NCBI RefSeq assembly: GCF_001553785.1
Contig: NZ_LOJP01000001.1
Coordinates: 2,833,794-2,897,793 of the forward strand
Direction: 5' to 3'
Length of the DNA stretch: 64,000 bases
Source of the DNA: Actinoplanes sp. TFC3
GTDB lineage: Bacteria > Actinomycetota > Actinomycetes > Mycobacteriales > Micromonosporaceae
Shown: piece by piece, positions 1 to 8,266 of the stretch
Numbering within the stretch: the stretch's first letter is position 1
Layout: each line of letters begins with the position of its first letter
Position numbers and translations under genes: made by a program
The notes under the pieces: generated by a model
What the model saw: only the letters and a program-made list of their open reading frames with translations
What the model was told of the DNA's origin: nothing
The model's database searches: none

Positions 1-2
1 CC

Positions 3-140
3 CAGGTGCGGGGCAACACCGCCGACTCCACCACGACCACGGTCAACGCGGACGCCCGCTACCTGCGGGTTGCCGTGGTCACGCCCACCCAGGACGGCTC
101 CGCTGCCGCCCGCATCTACGAGGTGGACGTGCGCAGCTGA
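3..140 (+). CDS. C-terminal end of a discoidin-like (F5/8 type C / CBM32) carbohydrate-binding exoprotein, partial
   Basis: The open frame enters from the left edge and stops at a TGA at 138-140. The last 45 residues include RYLRVAVVTPTQDG and end ARIYEVDVRS, which resembles the final strands of F5/8 type C (discoidin) carbohydrate-binding modules. The rest of the protein lies outside the window, so its catalytic role is unknown. A hairpin terminator follows immediately, so it is the last gene of its transcript and is separate from the sigma factor downstream. Family assignment rests on this tail alone. Confidence 0.6.
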   Translation, partial: QVRGNTADSTTTTVNADARYLRVAVVTPTQDGSAAARIYEVDVRS

Positions 141-145
141 GCGGG

Positions 146-180
146 ATCCGGTGCCCCCTACTCGGTGGTGGGCACCGGAT
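146..180 (+). terminator. Hairpin terminator after the exoprotein gene
   Basis: An 11-bp perfect stem, ATCCGGTGCCC at 146-156 and its complement at 170-180, encloses a 13-nt loop and begins 6 nt after the stop codon. There is no T tract, which is common for terminators in high-GC actinobacteria. Confidence 0.75.
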
Positions 181-275
181 TACTCAACTGCGACATTGAC
201 CGGAATAACTCTCGTGATCTCGGACCCGGGGCATAGGATGACGTCGCCCCTCTTCTCCAGAGATCGGGACAACAT

Positions 276-890
276 ATGGCGCGGGACTTGTCGCCGTTGG
301 TTTCTGCGGCTCAAGACGGTGACGAAAACGCATTCCGCTCCCTCTATCAAGCCATCCACCCGGCCCTGCTGCGTCATGTGCGGGCGCTGGTCGGCGACGA
401 CGCGGAGGATGTCGCGTCCGAGGCGTGGCTGCGCATCGCCCGCGACCTCGCGGGCTTCTCCGAGCACGGCCGCGGGGCGCGCCCCGGCGACCCCGAGGGT
501 CAGCGCGACGGCACCAGCCGGTTCCGGGCCTGGGCGCTGACCGTCGCGCACAACCGGGCCATCGACCACGTGCGGCACTCGCGCCGCCAGCCCGACGTGC
601 TGATCCCGATCGAGCACCTCGCGGAGATCGCGGTGTCCGGGGACGCCGGCGAGCAGGCGGCCGAGCGGATGGCCACCACCAACGCCATGGGCCTGATCGC
701 CGGGCTGCCCCCGGATCAGGCGCAGGCGGTGCTGCTGCACGTGGTGGTCGGCTTCGACGGCCCGGCGGCGGCCCGGATGCTCGGCAAGCGCCCGGGTGCG
801 GTGCGCATGGCGGCCTCCCGGGGGCTGCGCCGGCTGGCTGCGCGCGTCGAAACGGAGGACGCGTGTGGAAGCCGTCTCGGCGGTATGTGA
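276..890 (+). CDS. ECF-type RNA polymerase sigma-70 family sigma factor
   Basis: The 204-residue protein has the two-domain layout of extracytoplasmic-function sigma factors. Region 2 lies at about 16-105 (LLRHVRALVG, RFRAWALTVAHNRAIDHVR) and region 4 at about 140-195 (LPPDQAQAVLLHVV, then AARMLGKRPGAVRMAASRGLRRL, a helix-turn-helix). They are joined by an extended acidic linker. The ATG at 276 is the first in-frame start after the upstream terminator. No anti-sigma factor is adjacent. Instead its 3' end overlaps the start of a lipoprotein glycosidase by 28 nt, which points to translational coupling and suggests it may drive the glycan cluster that follows. That target is inference. Confidence 0.88.
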   Translation: MARDLSPLVSAAQDGDENAFRSLYQAIHPALLRHVRALVGDDAEDVASEAWLRIARDLAGFSEHGRGARPGDPEGQRDGTSRFRAWALTVAHNRAIDHVRHSRRQPDVLIPIEHLAEIAVSGDAGEQAAERMATTNAMGLIAGLPPDQAQAVLLHVVVGFDGPAAARMLGKRPGAVRMAASRGLRRLAARVETEDACGSRLGGM

Positions 891-2116
891 TCGCGGTCCT
901 GCTGCTCACGCTGGCCGGCTGCGTGGTGGTGCGGGCCACCCGCGAGCCGCCCCCGCCGCCATTCCTGTTCGGCACCCTGGAGACGCTGCCCGAGCACGCG
1001 GCGACCGAGGCGGCGCACGGGATCAGGGTGGCCATGCTGGAGGCCGACTGGGGGTCCTACGAGCCCGCCGACGGGCGCTTCGACGACGCGTACGCCCAGC
1101 GCCTGCGCGAGCGCATCGCCAGCTACCGAGCCGCCGGGATGCGCGTGACATTGGGGCTGGGCCTGCACTACACCCCGGCGTGGCTGCTGCGCGATCCGGG
1201 CAGCCGGCTCGTTGACCAGCACGGCAACCGCTCGGCCGGGCTCAACCTGGTCTTCAGCCGGCGGATGCGCGAAAAGGCGGCCCGCTACCTCAGCCGGCTC
1301 GATCGTGACCTGGATCTGAGCAGCTTCTGGGCGCTCCGGCTGACCTCCGGCGCGCAACCCGAGGTGCTGTACCCGCCCGGCGGCAGCTACTGGGCGTTCG
1401 ACCCGGGCGCGCAGAACGGACCCGACCGGCCGCCCGGCGTGGCCCCCAACCCCCTGCCCGGATGGCGGCCCGGCGACCGGTCGGTCCCGGTGACCGAGAT
1501 CAGAACCTGGGCCGACTGGTACGTCCACAGCCTCGCCGGCGTCGTCACGTGGCAGATCGACCTGCTGTCCGGACTCGGCTTCACCGGTTATTTCCAGGTG
1601 CTCACCCCCGGGGCGGGGTCGAAGCCCTTCACCTACGCCCGCGACATCGCCGAGTACCTGCCCGACGGCATCACCGGCGTCGGCGCGGTGTGGCATGTCT
1701 TCTACGCCGCCCTGCCCGCCAATCCGCGGCTGATCGCCTACGTGTCCTCAATGGCCGACGAACCCGGGCAACCGCATCTGTGTGACCCCGGTGACCGCGA
1801 GGTGCCGCTGACCGATCCCCGGGTGAGCGGCTGGCCGGCCACGCGCTGGCTGACCCGGGTGGCCGCCGGCCACGGCTTCGGGCTCAGCGGCGAGAACCCG
1901 GGGCTGGATTTCCCGGCCCGGCTCAACGGTCATTACCGGGACACCTCGCCGCGCGGAATGATGGCTGCGGGCGTACAAGAAATGGCGTCCTGCGGTTTTC
2001 AAGGTTTCTATTGGGCGCACGACCAGCAGTTGTGGGACCGGCGACCGTGGAACGGCACCGGGGCTTTCGAGCGGTACGCCGATCTCATTGCGAAGGTCAA
2101 CGCCGGGCGTGAGTGA
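863..2116 (+). CDS. Lipoprotein with a TIM-barrel glycoside-hydrolase-like domain
   Basis: About 417 residues. Translation most likely starts at GTG 863, four nt after GGAGG (854-858) and inside the sigma factor gene. The N-terminus has a basic stretch, a hydrophobic segment and a lipobox (LTLAGC), so the protein should be lipid-anchored outside the membrane. The rest resembles clan-A glycosidases: EADWGSYEPADGRFDD, then GMRVTLGLGLHYTPAWLL. Glu residues in SGAQPEVLYPP and GLSGENPG are candidates for acid/base and nucleophile. It may trim or modify the glycan made by the downstream genes, but substrate and exact family are not recognised. The next gene starts within its last codons. Confidence 0.7.
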   Translation: MWKPSRRYVIAVLLLTLAGCVVVRATREPPPPPFLFGTLETLPEHAATEAAHGIRVAMLEADWGSYEPADGRFDDAYAQRLRERIASYRAAGMRVTLGLGLHYTPAWLLRDPGSRLVDQHGNRSAGLNLVFSRRMREKAARYLSRLDRDLDLSSFWALRLTSGAQPEVLYPPGGSYWAFDPGAQNGPDRPPGVAPNPLPGWRPGDRSVPVTEIRTWADWYVHSLAGVVTWQIDLLSGLGFTGYFQVLTPGAGSKPFTYARDIAEYLPDGITGVGAVWHVFYAALPANPRLIAYVSSMADEPGQPHLCDPGDREVPLTDPRVSGWPATRWLTRVAAGHGFGLSGENPGLDFPARLNGHYRDTSPRGMMAAGVQEMASCGFQGFYWAHDQQLWDRRPWNGTGAFERYADLIAKVNAGRE

Positions 2117-3389
2117 CAGTTTCGGCGGCCCCGGCGCTTATCCGTATATGAGCGTGGAACCGGCCCTGGTGATAGCGCTGGTCCTGATCCCGCTGCTGCC
2201 GCTGGCCGCGGTGGTGGCCGCCGGGCGGCACTTACGCCGGACGTTCCACCCACCGCGCGCCCAGCCGGGCCGGCACCTTCGCATCCTCATCGTGACCAGC
2301 GAGGCACCGCCGATTGTGTCCGGGATCTCCCGCTCGGTCGAGCGGCTCGCCACCGGGCTGCGCCGGCGCGGGCACCACGTCGACGTGCTGTCCTCGGTGC
2401 AGATCCCCCGGCTGGTGCTCGGCGAGGTGCGGATCAGCGCGCTCGCCCTGTACTGGCCGGCGCTGGCCCGGCGCCTCGGCGGCTACGACGTGGTCAACCT
2501 GCACGGCCCGGTGCCCACGATGAGCGACGCTTTCCTCCTGCTGGCAAGGCTTTCCCGGGTGCCGTGCACGATTGTCTACACCCATCACTCGGCGCTGCAG
2601 ATCCGCGGGGCCGAGCGGCTGTGCCGGATCTACGACCGGTTGCACCGGATGCTGTCGGCGCGCGTGGCGCTGACGGTGACCACCTCGCGCTACTACGCGG
2701 ATCTGCTCGGGGTGCCGGGCGGGCGGCCGGTGCGGGTGGTGCCCTGGGGTGTCGACCCGCGGGCCGAACCGCAGCGCCCGCGCGGTGGCCTGCGCCCGTT
2801 GCGGGTGTTGTTCGTCGGTCAGATGCGGCCGTACAAGGGCGTGGAAACGTTGCTGCCGGCGGTTTCCGGGTGCCACGAGATCGAGCTGGCGCTGGTCGGC
2901 AGCGGCGATCACCTGACCGAGTACCGGCTCCTGGCAGCCGATCTCGCGGGCACCAACGTGCAATTCCTCGGGCGCCTCTCCGATCAGGATCTGACGCACG
3001 CGTACGACCGGAGCGACGTCGTCGTGCTGCCCTCGGTGACCAAGGCCGAGGCGTTCGGCCTGGTGGTGCTGGAGGGCATGGCGGCCGGCTGCGTGCCCGT
3101 GGTCTCGGATCTGCCCGGGGTACGCGATCTGGTCGCGCGCACCGGTGTCGTGGTGCCACCGGGTGACCGGGAACGGCTGCGCGCGGCCCTGCTCTCCCTG
3201 GCCGCGGACGGCGCCCGGCTCAATCAGCTGAGCCGTGCGGCCCGCCGCCGAGCCGAGGGCCTGGGCTGGGACACCTGCGTCTCGCTGTACGAGCAGGCCC
3301 TGCTCAGCACGCTGCCACCACGAGCCGTGTGGCATCCGGTGCCGCCGCGGGCCGTGGTGCTGTCGACCACCCGCCGGCACGTCCGGTGA
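2109..3389 (+). CDS. GT4-family glycosyltransferase with N-terminal membrane segment
   Basis: About 426 residues. GTG 2109 overlaps the upstream stop by 8 nt and has GAAGG about 11 nt before it; ATG 2148 is an alternative start. A hydrophobic helix (ALVIALVLIPLLPLAAVVAAG) precedes a GT-B fold. The N-domain begins RILIVTSEAPPIVSGISRSVERLA, with HLRILIVTSEAPPI marking the acceptor-side loop. The C-domain has the GT4 nucleotide-sugar site in VVLPSVTKAEAFGLVVLEGMAAG, including the E-x7-E arrangement. It probably transfers a sugar from a nucleotide donor to a membrane-associated glycan at the inner face. It is the first of three GT4 enzymes in this cluster. Donor and acceptor cannot be read from sequence. 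Confidence 0.88.
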   Translation: MSDSFGGPGAYPYMSVEPALVIALVLIPLLPLAAVVAAGRHLRRTFHPPRAQPGRHLRILIVTSEAPPIVSGISRSVERLATGLRRRGHHVDVLSSVQIPRLVLGEVRISALALYWPALARRLGGYDVVNLHGPVPTMSDAFLLLARLSRVPCTIVYTHHSALQIRGAERLCRIYDRLHRMLSARVALTVTTSRYYADLLGVPGGRPVRVVPWGVDPRAEPQRPRGGLRPLRVLFVGQMRPYKGVETLLPAVSGCHEIELALVGSGDHLTEYRLLAADLAGTNVQFLGRLSDQDLTHAYDRSDVVVLPSVTKAEAFGLVVLEGMAAGCVPVVSDLPGVRDLVARTGVVVPPGDRERLRAALLSLAADGARLNQLSRAARRRAEGLGWDTCVSLYEQALLSTLPPRAVWHPVPPRAVVLSTTRRHVR

Positions 3390-3396
3390 TGCCCGC

Positions 3397-6300
3397 ATGC
3401 CGGATCTGAGGACCGAACGCACCGCCGCGGGCGGCAGCTTCGTCCTCATGGCTCGCTTCGTCGCCACGTCGGTGCTGAACTACGGCTTCGGCGTGGCGCT
3501 GGTCTGGCTGCTGCCGCGCAGCGAGTTCGGCGCGGTCAGCGTGCTGCAGAACGTGCTGCTGCTGGCCGGGATGGTGCTCGGCGCCGGGATGCCCTGGGTG
3601 CTGGCCCGCACGATCGCCCGCAGCGGGGACCCGGCCTCCGACGCCTGGCACCCCACGTTCCGCTCGGCCGTCGCGGTGAACCTGGCGGTGGCCGCCGCGC
3701 TCGCCGGGGTGCTGCTCGTTCTGCAGGCAACGCCGTTGCACGTGCTGCCGGACGCGTCGTCCGGCGTGACCGCGGCGGTCGCGCTGACCATCATGCTGCT
3801 GGCGGTGACCTCGGTGCTGGGCGGTGGCCTGCACGGCAGCCGCCGCTTCGACGGGCTCGGCGCGATGCAGACCGCCGAGATCGCCACCAAGGCGGTCGTC
3901 GGGCTGGCCCTCGTCGCGTTTCTCGGCCTGGGCGCGGCCGGGGTGGCGATCGGGTTCCTGGCCGGCGCGGCGGTGGCGATCGGCTGCGCCTGGTGGGGGC
4001 TGCGCGACCGGCTGCCCGGCTGGGGGCCGCTGGCCGGGTCCGCGGTGACCCGTCAGGCGCTGCCGACCGGGGCGGGGACGGGCAGCATCGCGTTCCTGGT
4101 CACCCTCGATGTGCTGGTGCTCAGCGCGCTGGGCCGCGGGTACGGCATCAGCACCGCCGCGCTGGCCGCGTACCAGGTGGCGGTGATCGTGGCGCGGATC
4201 CCGTTCTACCTGGCGAACGCGCTCGGCGACGCGGCGTTCCCGTCCATGGCAACCGGACGGACCCGCCAGGAGACGCACGCGTGGTTCGTTGCCGTGCTGC
4301 GCTGGGTGGTGATTGCGCTCGTACCGCTGCAGCTTGTGCTCCTGATCGTGCCTGCCGCGCCGCTGCGGGTGCTGTTCCCGGGTGGCTACGCCGACGCCGC
4401 CGGCCTGATCCGCATCCTGACCGCGGGCACCCTCGCCCTGATCGCCGCTGACCTGCTGGTCAAGGTCCTGTACGCCCGCGGTCGCGCCACCACCGTGGCC
4501 CGCTGTGCCCCGGCCGCCGTGCTCGTGCAACTGGCCGGGCTGGTGATCCTGGTGCCGCGCTGGGGAACCACGGGAGCCGCCGTCGCGTTCGCGCTGGCCG
4601 CCATGACCGGGGCGAGCCTGCTCGGCGCGGCCTACCTCAACTACCACTGGCCGGGGCTGGTACGCCGCCGGGTTCTCGGCTCGTACCTGCTGGCGATCGG
4701 TGTCCTGATTGCCGGGCTGCTGGTGGCTTCGCGGCTGAGCGGACCGGGCGATCTACTGGTCATCGGGGTTGCCGTGGTGGCCTACGCCGCGCTGGTGATC
4801 GGCCTGGGCCTGGTGCGGCGCGACGAGCTCGAGCACGTGCGGCAGCGCCTGCCCACCGGCCGCGTGCTGCTGATCGCCGGCCTGGTGCTGACCGCGGTGC
4901 CGCTGCTGTGGAACCTGTGGGCCAGCCCGGACAGCCAGTACGACGAGATCGTCTACACCCGCGCCGCGCAGGAGATCGCCCAGAGCGGCCAGCTCACCTG
5001 GGACGGTCGCCCGGTGTTCGTGCACCCGCCGCTGTCGTTCCTCGCCCAGGCCGGCTGGCTGGACCTGGTCGGTCTGGCCCGTTCGCCGCTCAGCGACGCG
5101 ATCCTCGCCTCCCGGGTGCTGGCCGCGCTCGTCAGCTTCGGCGCGGTGCTCGTGCTGGCCGCGCTGGTGCGCCGGCTCGTCCCGCTGGCCGGCCCGCGCC
5201 GCCGCACGGTGCTGATCGTTGCCGTGGTGCTGCTGGCCGCAACCGACCCGATCCTGCTGCGCTACGGGCGGATGGCCATCATCGAGCCGTTCGCGCTGCT
5301 CGGCGCGCTGATCACGCTGTACCTGGCCGTGCTGCTGTGGCGGCGTTCCACCGCCCGGTATGTGGGCCTGGTCGGGCTGGCCACCGGTCTGACCCTGCTG
5401 ACCAAGGAGGTGACGCTGTTCCTGCTGCTGACCCCGGTGGTGTACGCCCTGCTCGGCCGGGACCGGCGGGGCCTGCTGCGTGCGGGTGGGGCGCTGCTCA
5501 CCGGGGTCGGGTTGTGGCTGCTGTTCCCGCTCTGGGCGGTGCTGCTGGGCTTGCCGGGCCAGTTCACCGACGTCAAGTTCGCCACGTTGCAGCGCCTGCT
5601 CGGCACGGTGCAGATCACCGGGTGGAACCGGCCGGAGACCTCGTTCGCCGCGGCGGTGCTGGGCCAGGCCGGGCAGTACGCGACCAGCTATCTGCTGCTC
5701 GCCGGGGGCGCGGTGGCGGTGCTGTGGCTGGCGTTGCACCGGGTGCCGCGGACCGCCCGGTGGCTGCTGGCGTGGCTGCTGACCAGTTACGGGTTCGGCA
5801 CGTACACGGTGCTGCTGGGCACACTCAACGAGCAGTTCTTCGTCTACCTCATGCCGGCCGCGATCGCCGGGACCGTGCTGGTGGCCGAGGCGGTGGTCCG
5901 CAAACCGGTGCTGGTGGCCGTACCGCTGGCATTGCTGGCCGCCTTTGCGCTGGTCACCTGGGGCCGCTTCTACGTGCCGGGCAACGATGCGATGCTGCGT
6001 TCCACCGCGTTCGTGCGTGAGACCGTGCCGGCCTGCACGGCCATCAACGCCAGCGGCGACCCGGACAAGTTCGCGCAACTGCTGCCCGGTTACAGCATCA
6101 CCTCGTACGGCGTGGGCTCGGCCGCCCTGGCCAGTGGCGTGCACTTGTTCTTCCTCAGCGACAAGGACGCCGCCCTGCGCTACGGCGACAGCAACCCGGC
6201 GCTCAACTCGTGGATCCGCGCCCACGGCACCCGGCTCGCCCACTTCCCCAGCCGTACCTACGACGGCCTGGACCTGTGGCAGGTCCCCGGCATCCCGGCC

Positions 6301-6471
6301 GTGAGCCCACCCTGTCTCGCCGAAACCGTTTCCCAGCAACGATCCGCGGTGACACCGTTCCTGGCACCGCTGGGTTTGGCGGTCGCCGTACACCTCGGCG
6401 TGCTGACCGTTTTCCTGCTGCGCGAACGGCGCCGCCCCCGCCCCGCCGACGCGATCAAGGTGGCGGTCTAG
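3397..6471 (+). CDS. Fused polysaccharide flippase (Wzx/MATE-like) and GT-C glycosyltransferase
   Basis: One uninterrupted 1,024-residue frame from ATG 3397, 7 nt after the preceding stop. Residues 1 to about 475 form a polytopic membrane domain like Wzx/MVF-type flippases (VLARTIARSG, AAYQVAVIVARIPFYLANALGD, FPGGYADAAGLIRILTAGT). From about 490 it becomes a second polytopic domain like ArnT/PMT-type GT-C transferases, with the first-loop acidic pair Asp516-Glu517 in SQYDEIVYTRAA, then VFVHPPLSFLAQAGWLDLVG and a C-terminal extracytoplasmic region. Known families predict lipid-linked glycan translocation for the first half and sugar transfer from a polyprenyl-phosphate donor outside the membrane for the second. 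The fusion suggests both steps are coupled. Confidence 0.85.
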   Translation: MPDLRTERTAAGGSFVLMARFVATSVLNYGFGVALVWLLPRSEFGAVSVLQNVLLLAGMVLGAGMPWVLARTIARSGDPASDAWHPTFRSAVAVNLAVAAALAGVLLVLQATPLHVLPDASSGVTAAVALTIMLLAVTSVLGGGLHGSRRFDGLGAMQTAEIATKAVVGLALVAFLGLGAAGVAIGFLAGAAVAIGCAWWGLRDRLPGWGPLAGSAVTRQALPTGAGTGSIAFLVTLDVLVLSALGRGYGISTAALAAYQVAVIVARIPFYLANALGDAAFPSMATGRTRQETHAWFVAVLRWVVIALVPLQLVLLIVPAAPLRVLFPGGYADAAGLIRILTAGTLALIAADLLVKVLYARGRATTVARCAPAAVLVQLAGLVILVPRWGTTGAAVAFALAAMTGASLLGAAYLNYHWPGLVRRRVLGSYLLAIGVLIAGLLVASRLSGPGDLLVIGVAVVAYAALVIGLGLVRRDELEHVRQRLPTGRVLLIAGLVLTAVPLLWNLWASPDSQYDEIVYTRAAQEIAQSGQLTWDGRPVFVHPPLSFLAQAGWLDLVGLARSPLSDAILASRVLAALVSFGAVLVLAALVRRLVPLAGPRRRTVLIVAVVLLAATDPILLRYGRMAIIEPFALLGALITLYLAVLLWRRSTARYVGLVGLATGLTLLTKEVTLFLLLTPVVYALLGRDRRGLLRAGGALLTGVGLWLLFPLWAVLLGLPGQFTDVKFATLQRLLGTVQITGWNRPETSFAAAVLGQAGQYATSYLLLAGGAVAVLWLALHRVPRTARWLLAWLLTSYGFGTYTVLLGTLNEQFFVYLMPAAIAGTVLVAEAVVRKPVLVAVPLALLAAFALVTWGRFYVPGNDAMLRSTAFVRETVPACTAINASGDPDKFAQLLPGYSITSYGVGSAALASGVHLFFLSDKDAALRYGDSNPALNSWIRAHGTRLAHFPSRTYDGLDLWQVPGIPAVSPPCLAETVSQQRSAVTPFLAPLGLAVAVHLGVLTVFLLRERRRPRPADAIKVAV

Positions 6472-7613
6472 TGCGCCGGCGCATCGCGATTGACGGCAGG
6501 GTCATGCAGGACGCCTACCACGGCATCGGGCGCCACACCTACGAGCTGCTGCGCCGCCTGGCCACCCGCGACGTCGACCTGGTGATCGTGCGCGACCCCA
6601 CCCGGCGCGGGCGCCTCGACGTCGACGCGCTGGCCGGTCCGCACGTCGAGCTGGTCGACCTGCCCATTCCCGTGGTGTCGCCGCTGGCCCAGCCGCGCTG
6701 GCCCCGGTTGCTGGCCGGGGTGGCGCCGGACGTGCTGCTGGTTCCGTACCATCTGGCCACGCCCTGGGTGCATCCCGGGGTGCCGACCGTGTCGTTCGTG
6801 CACGACTGCATCTTCGAGACCGACCCCGCGTTCGCCCCCGGCGGCCGCCGCTTCCTGGCCGCCTACCGGCTCGCCACCCGGCTGGCCATCGCCCGGTCCA
6901 CCCGCCTGGCCACCGTCTCCGAGGCCACCCGCCAGGACCTGCTCCTGCGGTACGGCCAGAGCCTGCCCGCCCACGCCGTCGTCCCGCAGGGTGTGGGTGA
7001 CCAGTTCCGCGCTCTGCCCCGGCGCAGCGGGCGCTATGTGCTGCACGTCGGGGCCCAGCGCCCGCACAAGAACCACCGCGTGCTCATCGCCGCGTTCGCC
7101 GAGGTCGCCGCCGCGCTGCCGGACGTTCATCTGGTCCTGGTCGGCCAGCGCGATCCCCGCTTCCCCGGCTGCGTGGCCTCGCTGATCCGCGAGCTCGACA
7201 GCACCGGCCGGATCCGGCTGCTGGAACAGGTCGGCGACGAGGAGTTGCTGCGGTTGTACGCCGGCGCCGCGGTCTTCGCCTTTCCGTCGCGGGCCGAAGG
7301 GTTCGGGCTGCCCGTGCTGGAGGCAATGGCCGCCGGGGTGCCGACGGTGACCAGCGACGCTCCGGCGGTCGTGGAGGCCGGGGCGGGAGCCTCGCTGGTC
7401 GCCGCCGCCGAGGACCCGCACGCCTGGGCCGAGGCGCTGATCCGGGTGCTCACCGCTCCCGAGGTGGCCGCTGATCTGGCCGCGCGGGGCCGGGCAGTTG
7501 CCGCCGAGCACACCTGGGACCGGGCCGCGGAGCGCACGCTGCAGCTGGTCGAGGCCGTCTGCCACGACTTCCCCCGGCGCGCCCGGCTTTCCCCGCGTGG
7601 AGGACCTTCATGA
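6471..7613 (+). CDS. GT4-family glycosyltransferase
   Basis: 380 residues starting at GTG 6471, whose G is also the last base of the upstream TAG, so the two genes are translationally coupled. It is a soluble GT-B protein. The N-terminal half has GRVMQDAYHGIGRHTYELLRRL and VSFVHDCIFETDPAF. The hinge has YVLHVGAQRPHKNH, the usual mannosyltransferase-type donor-domain opening. The donor site is VFAFPSRAEGFGLPVLEAMA with the E-x7-E pair. It resembles the mannosyltransferase/rhamnosyltransferase group of GT4, but the sugar is not certain. Its stop overlaps the next start as ATGA. Confidence 0.9.
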   Translation: MRRRIAIDGRVMQDAYHGIGRHTYELLRRLATRDVDLVIVRDPTRRGRLDVDALAGPHVELVDLPIPVVSPLAQPRWPRLLAGVAPDVLLVPYHLATPWVHPGVPTVSFVHDCIFETDPAFAPGGRRFLAAYRLATRLAIARSTRLATVSEATRQDLLLRYGQSLPAHAVVPQGVGDQFRALPRRSGRYVLHVGAQRPHKNHRVLIAAFAEVAAALPDVHLVLVGQRDPRFPGCVASLIRELDSTGRIRLLEQVGDEELLRLYAGAAVFAFPSRAEGFGLPVLEAMAAGVPTVTSDAPAVVEAGAGASLVAAAEDPHAWAEALIRVLTAPEVAADLAARGRAVAAEHTWDRAAERTLQLVEAVCHDFPRRARLSPRGGPS

Positions 7614-8266
7614 CCGTCATCCCCCTGCGGCGGCGCCGCCGCGGGCCGCACACCCCGGCGTTCGGCACCTGTGCCCCGGCCGGCCGGCGGCAGCGGCTGA
7701 CCGTGCTGCTCGTGCCGATCGCGTTGCTCGCCGCCGCGCTCGGGTTACGCGCCACCGGGCTCATCGGGGCCGGGCGCACCGACCGCAGCCTGCCGCCGGT
7801 GCTGGCCGTGGCTCCCGTGGCCCCGGGGCTGCTGCGCGGCGCTCAGCCCTCGGACGTCGACCTGCTGCGGCTGCGCGACGACCACGGGGTACGGGCCGTG
7901 GTCGGCATCGGCGGCCTGCGCGCCCCGGAACAAGCCGCAACCGGCGAACTCGGCCTGCGCACGCTGCAGCTCGATGTGGCTGATGGCAGCGCACCCTCGG
8001 CTGCCGGCCTGCTCGGGCTTGTGCGGTTCCTGCGATCTGCGATGGCCACCCGGCCCGGGGTGGTGTACCTGCACGACGGCGACGGCCACGGCCCGGTCCT
8101 GGTCACGGCCGCCATGCTGCAGGTGGTGCGCGGCGAACCCGCCCCGGAAGCCGTCGACCGCCTGCGGGCCGCCGGGTACCCGGTGTCCGGCGACCAGGTG
8201 CGGGCGCTGTCCGAGGTGGACACGTTGACCGGGTCGTACGCGGTGCTGCAGGGTGAGAGCTGGTGA
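7610..8266 (+). CDS. Membrane-anchored pseudo-phosphatase of the tyrosine/dual-specificity phosphatase fold
   Basis: 218 residues, start ATG 7610 overlapping the upstream stop by 4 nt. A basic N-terminus (RRRRRGPH) and a single hydrophobic helix at about 26-45 (LTVLLVPIALLAAALGL) precede an extracytoplasmic domain. That domain reads like a Siw14/DSP phosphatase (GLLRGAQPSDVDLLRLRDDH, VRAVVGIGGLRAPEQA). The signature HCx5R(S/T) is replaced by HDGDGHGPV at 155-163, so the catalytic Cys is Asp156 and the P-loop Arg is Pro162. Phosphatase activity by the Cys mechanism is therefore impossible. A structural or ligand-binding role in the glycan machinery is inferred from its fixed position in the cluster. 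Confidence 0.72.
   Translation: MTVIPLRRRRRGPHTPAFGTCAPAGRRQRLTVLLVPIALLAAALGLRATGLIGAGRTDRSLPPVLAVAPVAPGLLRGAQPSDVDLLRLRDDHGVRAVVGIGGLRAPEQAATGELGLRTLQLDVADGSAPSAAGLLGLVRFLRSAMATRPGVVYLHDGDGHGPVLVTAAMLQVVRGEPAPEAVDRLRAAGYPVSGDQVRALSEVDTLTGSYAVLQGESW

Noticed and set aside
196..239. TTGACC and TAGGAT as a promoter for the sigma factor
   Set aside because: Spacing between them is about 32 nt, so they cannot work together; a TAGGAT -10 alone is too weak to claim.
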